In this document: positions 11,901 through 23,900 of the stretch, in pieces
Numbering within the stretch: the stretch's first letter is position 1
Layout of the letters: each line of letters begins with the position of its first letter
From: Anisus vortex
Lineage: Eukaryota > Mollusca > Gastropoda > Planorbidae
DNA: 64,000 bases
Direction: 5' to 3'
NCBI GenBank assembly: GCA_949126835.1
Contig: OX421508.1
Span: 14,090,272-14,154,271 of the forward strand
Notes under the pieces: generated by a model
Databases searched by the model: none
What the model saw: the letters and a program-made list of their open reading frames with translations, nothing else
What the model was told of the DNA's origin: nothing
Translations under genes and position numbers: made by a program

Positions 11901-14900
11901 ACTACATAATGCTAGGACTACACTACATAATGCTAGGACTACACTACATAATGCTAGGACTACACTACATAATGCTAGGATTACACTACATAATGCTAGG
12001 ATTACACTACATAATGCTAGGATTACACTACATAATGCTAGGACTACACTACATAATGCTAGGATTACACTACATAATGCTAGGACTACACTACATAATG
12101 CTAGGACTACACTACATAATGCTAGGACTACACTACATAATGCTAGGACTACACTACATAATGCTAGGATTACACTACATAATGCTAGGACTACACTACA
12201 TAATGCTAGGACTACACTACATAATGCTAGGACTACACTACATAATGCTAGGATTACACTACATAATGCTAGGACTACACTACATAATGCTAGGATTACA
12301 CTACATAATGCTAGGATTACACTAGATAATGCTAGGACTACACTACATAATGCTAGGATTACACTACATAATGCTAGGACTACACTACATAATGCTAGGA
12401 CTACACTACATAATGCTAGGACTACACTACATAATGCTAGGACTACACTACATAATGCTAGGACTACACTACATAATGCTAGGACTACACTACATAATGC
12501 TAGGACTACACTACATAATGCTAGGACTACACTACATAATGCTAGGATTACACTACATAATGCTAGGACTACACTACATAATGCTAGGACTACACTACAT
12601 AATGCTAGGACTACACTACATAATGCTAGGACTACACTACATAATGCTAGGATTACACTACATAATGCTAGGACTACACTACATAATGCTAGGACTACAC
12701 TACATAATGCTAGGACTACACTACATAATGCTAGGATTACACTACATAATGCTAGGACTACACTACATAATGCTAGGACTACACTACATAATGCTAGGAT
12801 TACACTACATAATGCTAGGACTACACTACATAATGCTAGGATTACACTACATAATGCTAGGACTACACTACATAATGCTAGGACTACACTACATAATGCT
12901 AGGACTACACTACATAATGCTAGGACTACACTACATAATGCTAGGATTACACTACATAATGCTAGGATTACACTACATAATGCTAGGACTACACTACATA
13001 ATGCTAGGACTACACTACATAATGCTAGGACTACACTACATAATGCTAGGATTACACTACATAATGCTAGGATTACACTACATAATGCTAGGACTACACT
13101 ACATAATGCTAGGTCTACACTACATAATGCTAGGACTACACTACATAATGCTAGGACTACACTACATAATGCTAGGACTACACTACATAATGCTAGGATT
13201 ACACTACATAATGCTAGGACTACACTACATAATGCTAGGACTACACTACATAATGCTAGGACTACACTACATAATGCTAGGACTACACTACATAATGCTA
13301 GGACTACACTACATAATGCTAGGACTACACTACATAATGCTAGGACTACACTACATAATGCTAGGACTACACTACATAATGCTAGGATTACACTACATAA
13401 TGCTAGGTGGCTTGTTGAATGTATTGCAGAGTTAGAGTGAATAATACTCCAAGATAATCTAAGATACTACGTAATAAACTAACTTGTACAAAGTTGTAAT
13501 CTCATGGGTAGCCCCAGCATGCGTCCACTTCACATTAGCCCTTAGTGACAGTTCCTAAACCAAGAGATATTATCTAGTTATGAGTTTATTTAATGTTATT
13601 GTTTACATCAAAAACATAATTAGCCATAGACATGAAAACATTAAAAAATGTCACAATTATTATCTCACAAAACAAGCATAAAAGAAACCCTCATTATGCA
13701 CTATTATCAAAAATTTTGTCTATGGATTATTATATATTACATTATTAAGGTATTCATTATAAATGTTTGCAGATATTTAGTGCTCCAGCTAAAATGACAG
13801 GCAGTGTTTTTTTTGTGTGTGTGACAGGGTGATGTCCCGGCATTAAACAAAAATTTAAAAAAGAAAATGTAACTGAGCTAGTGCTACCACAACCATCCCA
13901 TTGTAACTTGTATGAGGTTGTAGGAAAAATGGAGAAAATTTCAGAAAGCTAGACCTAGACCTAGTTTCAAGTTGTTTATTATTTCATTGCTACTGATCTC
14001 TCATTAAAAAATACAATTTACATTAAACTCTACGTGTACAATTAACAGAACAACAAATACAGCAATCATACACACACAAAATAACTCACAGAATCTGAGG
14101 GCACAGAAGACAAGTTCAATTTGTAGATGAGATTCAGATCCTCCAAGGGACTCAGTATTACTGGAAATGTTTGACTTTTCTTTGGCACTTCCAAATTTAT
14201 CCGTTGATGGCAACTTTCCCACTTTAATGATGGGCTGTGTATTGAGTCAGAAATATATTTCTTCATATAAATACCATTATCAACACTAAATTTATTTGAG
14301 ATTCATTTTAGATACAAAGGTCTGCTTGTTACTTTATAACAAGTGGAAACATAATATATATTATATACATATAAGTTTGACTACATTCATAATCCGTAAA
14401 ATCTCAAGTATATGCCACACTTTAAAAAAATTATTTTTAGGTCCGAGAAAGGGGTGAATAGATTTGGTTATCAACTGAAATTCAAATTGATGATGGTAAA
14501 TGTAAGCAGTACTGTAAGAAAAAACTAGTAAATACTGGAAAATATCTTGAAATGTAATCAAATGTTACAATAAATCTTTTTTTATCAATATGTTTTATTT
14601 TAACGATTAAATTCAATGAAGTTAAGGTTATTTCAGACACTTTAAATAAAAATACTGGAGATCAGCATTTCCCAACATTTCTTGTGACTCAATTAAGTCT
14701 GACAAAGTCGCCATTTTGTCTGCATGCGATTTACAACTAGACCTATTGACATAGGGGTGCAAAATTAGTTTCATTGTAAAAAAATAAACAAACATAGCAC
14801 ATTCACTTACATTTGTACATTTTATGACTTTTTATATATATATATAAAGTAGACTGTGTGTGTGGATTCCAATCCCCATCGGTTAATTTATAGACACATA

Positions 14901-17900
14901 ACCTCATTGTCTCATATTTTACTTTTCAATCTCGCTTCTGGTACGTGTCCTCCATAAATGGTTAGCGTATCTGACTGCCCTGGGTTCCATTCATCACTGA
15001 TAACTTTTTTTTTCTTTTTCTACTTTTTAAAAATTTCCATTACCTTGGATAACGTTACTTTTTTTTAAAGATTGTAAAGAATTTCAGGACTTAAAGCTTT
15101 CCTAAAATGTTTTCAATATATAAAATCTAATAATTATATTTTAGACGCATGCAGGAGACGGGTGTTCAATTCTCAACTAGGGATAGTCCAATCTTTTTGT
15201 TAAATAAAAAGAAATCCCCTTTTTTTTTAAATATTTTTATTTTAAATTCCTTTCCTAAAGGTTTTCAGTAAGTACAGGGTAATAAATATATATTTTTTAT
15301 TATTATAGCTTTATGTTCATTGTAGTTTGTAGTTTTATCAAATTTTTATATGTAGCTTATATAGACATATATGAGGGCAAAGCCGAGGAATTTAGATTGT
15401 TTGTAATAAGAGTATCAACTTTATCAACAGTGTGTCTTACTATGTTATTTAGCTGTAGTTTAGTCTACAGCTAACGTAATTTATTTTGTAGTATCTGTAA
15501 CATTGAGACTATGGGAATTTCCTGATCTTTGAATTCTTAATTTAAAAATATTGGAAAGTCAGCTGACTTTATAAATTTCTTATCTAGATCCGGACTTGCA
15601 TAATATAGCTGATATTTCATCTTCCATACCACAAATAAATAAACAATTCGCAAACAGCAACAGTGAAAAATAAACATAAGGATAAAAAACTAATACAGGT
15701 ACACCAAATAGATTATGAATGCGTCTTATACACCGGTGCAGCTTATACTTGGGATCTTACGATAGTGCACGGTTGTACTTGACATAGCAGGTTGTCAAGT
15801 GATGCATTATGGTATGAAAGATATCACTCCTTTTAAACAAACTGTTAAATATGCATCCCATTGTGGGGCAACTGTTTTGGTACTTCAGGGTACAGCAGAT
15901 AGTGAGAGACAGTACCCTGGACAACACCAATTCAAATTGTCAAGTTTTGACACCTTGCTAACATACAACTAAAAATGTTGCAGTGTCTAATAGGTTAAAA
16001 ATCTCTGAGCTAGAAAAATAACACTCTCAGAACATTCATTTTAGATTAGGCTTATGCAAATATATGTAGGGGATCCTCTAAGCCAAGGGCTCTCAACCTC
16101 TTTCGGCTCACCACCCCCTTTTAAACCTTTTTTTTGCTCAACGCCCCTTCTACGATTTTGGCTTCACCACCTTCTGCTACCCCCTCCCCAAATTAAATTA
16201 ATGAGTCAAATTTTTTTAATCAATTTTTTTTATAAGCTGACAAGATTTGTGTGCTTTTTTTATGAGCTTAAAAAGAACTGAAAAAAAATGTTTTTAAATA
16301 AATATAAAAAAACAACAAATTACTACACAAAGTTGTTTTTTTTTAATTATTAAATTGAAGCTTAAATATGGTGTGTTTCTAGCAGTTTGTATCTGGTTAA
16401 ATTTTGATTATCAAAACCCTTGGGTTTCCAGGGATCGGTCGGAGGTAGGGATATAATCCGAGAAGTGTCAGTTGGTTTTTGACAGTTCGGTGAACTAACC
16501 GCAGGACCATATTATTAAACATTTAAATTAAAATCCAAACCAAACTGAAACTGCGAGAATTTAGTTTACTAACGCACTGAACTTCAGATTCTGTTGAACC
16601 TATCTAAATAATTAATTTATACTGACCCAAGTCCCTACTTCATCTTCTAAAAGTCAGTGCGATTCCTATTCGATTTCTTATTAATATATTATTATAATTA
16701 TGTACTGTTGGGTGGTAGCAGATATTTAGTAGTACTTGCATTCTACGTCACATTTATCCATATTCTATTCACACCAACCTTCCTTTCTAGGAAACAATCA
16801 AAATATAGTAATAAATCAAAGCTAGGTATATAAAGGGCTTTGAAATAGTTATATTAGTAAATAATAGTCTATTAGTTCTTTGTCTCTTAGCCAACAAAGC
16901 TCAGGATGATTGTAACTATTAATTAAAGCTAAAGAACATCTAAATTTTGGAATTTTTAAAATTTAAACAGCAGAGGAGTTCAAAATATTTCAAATTGTTC
17001 GAACTGCCCACTGGACCTACACTGCCCCTCTACTGCTACCGGGAATGTCAGCGCCCCCCCCACCCTAGATCTTCTTACGCCCCTCCCCACAGGGGGCGAA
17101 AAAGCCCTGGTTGAGAACCATGTGAAGCTCAAGTAGGAATATCTTTTAGTAACCTAAGAGTTAATTTAGTGGGCATGCCAAAAAAACTATCCAGTTTTTA
17201 CTATTTTGGTATGTGATTTTTATTTGTAAAGAAAAATATCATGCGACATGCCAAAATATAATATTTATTTCATTAAAGAAACCACTAGATTTTAAAAGAC
17301 ATCCACTAGTGCTGACTACCAATTCCTTGATGATTAGAAATCCCAAAATGCTGTCTACAAATCCAAGAAAATAGTTAATTAGAAGCAGCCCAAATTTAGC
17401 TTAGACAATATTGTTATCTATATGCCAATATTGCTTAAGATCTTATAATCATTCAAGGTATAGATATGTGTATAGCAGCATACCTGAACTTATGATTCAG
17501 ATTTTAAATTTCAACTTCAATGTAAAAAGAAATTAAATTTTTATGAAACAGCTGGAAGGGGGGGGGGCAATTAGTCACATTAGCAAATTGGTACACAATT
17601 TTAACATACCGATCTTCAAAGCTTGCCATGCCACTATCCTTGACTGGACTTGAACTGGACAGTATCTGAATACTTTTAATGACCATCTGTTTATCAGTGT
17701 TATTGCTAACTTAATTGTGTGGCAGCAGCAGATAGAAGAAGAAGTATATAAGCAAAGTGCATTCAAGATGCTCCAGCAGAATATACAACATACATAAGTG
17801 TTGCAGCCTTCTTTAGAAATGGTTCTCAGAAATATAGAGGGGCGAAGCCGCAGGGGGGGGGGGGGGGGGGGGCTGATGGTGGCCAAGCCCCGCCAAGAAT

Positions 17901-20900
17901 GGGTGACAAAAAAAAATTTAAACAGTTTTTTTTTTTAATATGTACTTAATTCGCTAAATATTTGGTAAATGTATGTCACATGAAAGTTCAGCCCCCCCTG
18001 GAAAAAATTTCTGGCTTTGCCCCTGGAAATGCCTATACTTGTTTTCATATATAACAAAATATTTACCACAGTTTATATTATATAAATATACTGGTAATTG
18101 TTTTGCATTTTAAAGTCTTACTTTATTTTTTTTTTAAACATGCTTTAAAAACTGTTTTAAAACTTGTGTTATTACACACATAAAACCTTACAATACAAAT
18201 GTACACCAGTACTTCTGTACTATACATAAACAAGGGCATTTCCAGAATCCTATTGAATACAGGCTATGCAAAGTCTGTATGTTTTATATTTTGCAAGACA
18301 TTCAGATCTCAATTATAGCACAAAATTAATGCAATGACTTAGGACAAGTTACATTCTAAGATAGGTCAAAGATTATCTAGTATAATAATATTGTTTAGTC
18401 ACTGCAAAAAAATTAATGTAAAGTAAAATTAGTTCATTTTTTAAAAACTGAAAATGAATAAAAGAATAAAAACTGTTTTTAAAGCTTACATTAAGCTCAA
18501 TGATTTTACATTTAATTTCTAAAGTAAACAGACCATAAGGTTACAGAGATAATGATGCAAAGAATTCTTTTTACTAAGTAGATATATGAGTCTTTTATTG
18601 GCATCTACACAAGTGAAATGCATATATCGATTAAAAAAAAAGCTTTAGATTAAAAAAAAAACAGACATTTTAATTTTTAGAATCTTTAATGTTCAGGAAT
18701 AGATAATTTAATCATATCTTTCAATTTATATTGATTGTTATCCAAGGTTTAAGTTTATCATTGCATTTTAATATTCAATAAGTGTTTTCATTACATTGTT
18801 CAAAATGTTCATTAAGTGTATTTTATCTTAGCACTGACATTAAAACTCCACTAATGGCAAGCTATGCTTTGTTGGTAATGGATCTAGCATGTACTAAAAG
18901 AACTAATTGACCACCTAGAATAAGCTGAAAATTATCTGGCTATCTAAAGCTTTAGAAAATTGGCAATACAAATAAACAAATGGTAAATTTCAATCAATTT
19001 AAACTATATAATACATAATCCAAACTTGGCAGTTTTCCCTAAGGCCTCAATTCTGCTATTGTTTACCAGAAGGTGGATTATTAAAAGAATAATCTTTGCA
19101 TTTGATAACAAAACTACTCGGATTGTACCCAGATTTGGCAAATAGTATGACACTCAGTACTCAGTGGAAATCATCTGTTCAGTCAATCCCTTATGTTTAG
19201 TCATTAGTATTATTAGTAAGGTTTGGTCCTGCATTCACTTAGCACAAAAAAAGTAAAGACGAAAGGTATAAAAACAATTGTTACAGGCAGTTTTCAAACC
19301 AATGACTAGAAAACCACTACTAACAATTATTTGTCACCTACATTATCAATAAGCAGCTATTAACTTCTAATATGGTTTAGGCAATTAGTGCAGTACACAT
19401 GTGTAGTTTGAGAGCATTGTGGTAATATTACTATAAACATTGACAAGTGAACTATTTTCTTTAGTCAGTGGTTTTTTTTATTTGTTAGTTTAATCAATTA
19501 ATTTTCAAGTTAATAGTATTTGCTTTAGTCATTGGTTTTGTATCAAAGAGTTAGTTGACAAGGATTCAGGTTTGAGGTTAAGTCTACATTTGTTCCCCGT
19601 GTCCTAAAGAATTACCAGAATCTACTCAGCTATGCATTGCGTAGACTACATAATCCCCTTGAACTCAGCAGCCATTGAAAACTTGTGACATATGCTCTAC
19701 CACATCTATAGACCTCCAATTTTACTTTTAAACTTTCGTCCCTTCAATGAAATATCCTTCACCTGCTGTTTATGATGCAATTAACATACAATTTTCTTTT
19801 TATACTTTTTGTTTGATTAAGTTTCCTAACTTTTTAATTTATATTTTAAAAAGTAATTTCAAGAATTGTATATTATTTGAGCTTTTAGTTGCTTTCTTTA
19901 TTTCAAGCCTAGATATTTAGGCCTAACCCTATTTCAATATTTAAATTCCAACTCTTCTCTATTAGCGTTGTACCATAGATTTGACATTTGCTAAATCTGT
20001 AATAATAATATCTCATGTTCTCTACAATTTTCCTCGCTTACCTTTCAATATAAGTAACTGTTTAGGTCCAGCTGCTGAATGCTTCATTTTCAACTCTGGC
20101 GGGCCTTGAACTTTCAGTCTAACGATAACTGCAGAAAATAACGTGAAAGCAATCTTGTGAGTAATAATTGTTTGTTAAAGAGCGGTACCAATTATTTTAA
20201 TTATATTCAATTTAAGGCCAAATAATTGACCTAAAGTTTTGGAGCACAAAGGTTCCTGCAACAAACTCAAATCAAAATTTCAGGAGGTTTTCAGTTTTTC
20301 AGGGGAAAATAAAAAATTTCAGGCGGTGCGGCAAAACCCAGACATGCCTACCCCTAAGGACTAAAAAGAGGAACAATCTTGATGAAAAAGAGGATTTTTC
20401 AACAAAAAAGCGGAACACCCTTTATGTAACAATCTTTTATAACCAAAAAAAAAAAAAAAAGAGGAACATACCCATCTATTTACTATTTCACTATTTAAAA
20501 TGTAGGTAGGCCTACGTTTTACAGACAGTTCGCAATCGATCTAGGCTAGATCTAAAGCCTAAGAACATTAGACCTAAATCCACGTTTTTCTTTGCTGAAT
20601 AAACTCCTCTGAATATTCCTTCCTATAAAACTGTCTGTTTTTTTTTATAGTTTGAACAAATCAGATTTAAACTTTCTGGGCCAGGACGTTTAGACATTTT
20701 CACAATCTTAGCAATACAGTAAAGGAAAATAAGATTCATTGCCAAACACGTGTAATACCGCAAAAAAAAAAAAAAAAAAACGTTAGAAAAGACTAGAATA
20801 TGTCTTTTAAAAAACCCAGAAAACCCAAGTAATAATAATTATTTCATTGTGACCTTATTTATCCCTTTGATTTATCAACCTAGACACAAACTATATTTCA

Positions 20901-23900
20901 ACACATGAAAAACCCAAACTTTCTAATTTGGCGTAACTAAACTAGTAAAAAGCGTAACGGCGTAACAAAGTGTGTTTTTTAATTAAAAAGCGGAACAAAT
21001 ACGCCAAAAGCAGAACGGTAGGCATGTCTGAAAACCTATTTCACTTGACATTGATTCAGATACACATAAAATTAAATTAAATATCTTTAAGGGCATTATA
21101 ATGTGGAAGCTAAAAAATGTACTAATAAGCTATGTTCATTATATAGAATTCTTTAACTGTCTTTAAAAATCTTATAATTAAAAAAAAATACAAAAAATAA
21201 TATTTTGTTTATGAAAATAAAAAGGAGGGGTGTAGAGGGGGGGGGGGGGGGGGCAGAGAATGGAAATATAATATCTGTAACATATAGATTGTTACATTAG
21301 CAAGTATAGAAAAAATATTTCAACAGGTCTACAGTGAAAAGTATAGAGAAAACAAGTAAAAAAAACAACTATCAATATGACAAGTATAAAACAAAACTGC
21401 TATTGTAAAGTTAACCCTTTCCGTATCGACCCAATTTCCTTCTATGTATACTGGCCATTATTTTACTAATTATTCCCTACAGCCCAGACTTTATTTTAGA
21501 ATGGCTGAGACATCCCACAATTGTTTAAAAACTGTATTGTTGGTGAAAGGTAATAATAAAATGTAGAGAGTAAATTGCTTGCAACATAACAACTTACTTG
21601 ATTAGAATAATCAATTTTTTTAAATAATTGGATTCATAAGAAAACATTTCACCAAAACATAGATCCATTGTAGCGGAAGGTAAATAACTATCTGCCATTA
21701 GAACCAAACGTTCAATTTCACAGCAAAAAAAACCTCAGTAATTGGTCAATTATCGTAATTTAAAAAGTGAAATAAAATTCAATGGTGGTCTAATTAAATT
21801 TGCTTTTAAGATGTTTTTGGTCTACCTAGTGTTATAGAACCTTTTGTTATAGGAAATTTAACTTCCTGCCTGGACTCCAATGTAGCAATCTTATATCTTT
21901 CAAAAATGAAATTATGACAATTTAGTTATTTTATGTTTTGATTTAGTTACTTTTGTAAAAAGGTATTCAAAACATTATGAGAATTTGTGTCTTTTTTCTA
22001 TTAAAAATAATGTTTTTAGTTTCATTATAATAGAAATTGGTCTGCATTTCACCTTTTTTAATATTGTTGTTATGAGCTTGCCATGGCAGTTTAACCATAA
22101 ACAATATTTTATTCATGGAAATTGGAGGACTTTACTACTCATGCATTAAAGTAATTTGAATTGTATAAAATTATTGTCTTTGGTACGTCAGTTAAGAAAT
22201 TCTGTAAAGTCTGTCACATTATTTTGTCTCTACTTTTGTACAATTATGTTTTCTATGTAGTTTCTTACACACAAAAAAAAAAAACCTGTAAAATGTGACT
22301 TTGAAAAAAATAAACTTAAATGAGAACTGACTTCTGATGAAATAAAAAAAAGTATGGCAGTTAAAAGATTATGATCTTTATCTGTTACTTCAGTCACTAT
22401 GTCAAAATTAAATATTTGTTATATTTTCCTTAATATTTATATATAAATTCTTGTTTTACATTCTTCCAACCAAAAACCCAACCATGTATAAATTAATTGC
22501 ATATTTCATTTATACTGGTTACAAATTGAATTTTTTATTCTAAAAGTTTTGATGGAATCACATATTGATACACAATTAATTTAAAATAAGTTGATCATTG
22601 ATATAAAACCTTTCCATTCTAATGTTTGTAAAAATCAATTTAACAGTTTAATATATATAGAATAAATCTTAAAAATGGAAAAGTGGCATGATAATGAACT
22701 GTAAAGGTTAAGATCAGAGATCAGTTGCCAACACAAGCCAAAACAATAAACAAAATATTTTGTGTGTACCGATACCTGATTTCTCCTGCATTGATCTTAA
22801 GCTGCTGAACACTTTAACAGGACTGGTTTGACTGTCCATGCTCTCACTGGACAAGTCTCTGTCATCTCCAAAATCAAAGAATTCTTTAATGTTCACAGGA
22901 ATTTTTCTCTTCACTGGCATAAAACTTTCTATAGGACCTTATTGCAACAGAAAATAAACTTTATGCATAACTGACAAATTAAATATCTACTTATATAAAT
23001 TTCTACTTAGTACAATTGTCTAAGTTAGGATTGTGCACAATAAGTTAAGATATTTACTATTGTCTTGCTTGGCTAAATCAGTCTTTTTTGTACTGGTTTC
23101 AAGGTCAACTGTCCTGTCACTGTTGGATACGGTGTAGAGCCACAGAGTGACCCGCAGCTCTACATAATGACAATCACCAGACACGTCCTGGAGGCAGGAT
23201 GACATGGGTATGACATAACTGTCATCATCCCTAAAGTAAGGCTTGAATGAGCCATCCTGTTGGGAGTAAAAGAAATAACTTAGCACAAGATATATCTTTA
23301 CTCAGGGTTCTAAAATTTTGGTCAAAAAAAAATTCCCAACTGTTTCACAACTTTTCAAAACTAAAACTACAAAATTCCTGGTCACCAATACTCAACAAAA
23401 CAGGTGATAAATACACATTAAAATACACACACACACAAATCATTTGACAATATTTATAAAAACTTTATTGACACTTTAAAAGTTAATGTATTTAATTTAA
23501 TTTTTGATCCAATTCAAAGACCTCCAGCTACAATTTCAGAATAGGTTTTCTGACTTGTATTTAAGGCAAAAGAAGTGAGACTATTTCCAAACCCATTTGA
23601 AGCAGATGTGGCCAGTTGCCCAGATGAACTGCAGCTTGAGGTTGCAATCAAATGACCTCCATAGGAACAAGTTTAAAGAAGGACTGATGTGTTTTACCAG
23701 TTTTGCTTGGGCAAAAACTTTTGTATCAAGGTACCTTTCAATCTTTAGAACAACATACTTGAACAATAATAATAATATGTGTAGAACAATTTGATAACAA
23801 ACTAGTCCGATGATAATCTCAGGTCACTGTTGATGTTAGGAACATCAAATACTAAAGCCAGAAATGTCTGCTATTTTGGCATCTAGGAAACAATTTCACC

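Noticed and set aside
11779..13440. 553-codon plus-strand frame repeating HNARTTL
   Set aside because: It is the translation of a 21-bp minisatellite within an intron of the opposite-strand gene; a second frame is equally open, and there is no start context or nonrepetitive domain.
14943..15005. A functional tRNA gene
   Set aside because: A- and B-box-like words are present, but I cannot pair an acceptor stem or a proper anticodon arm.
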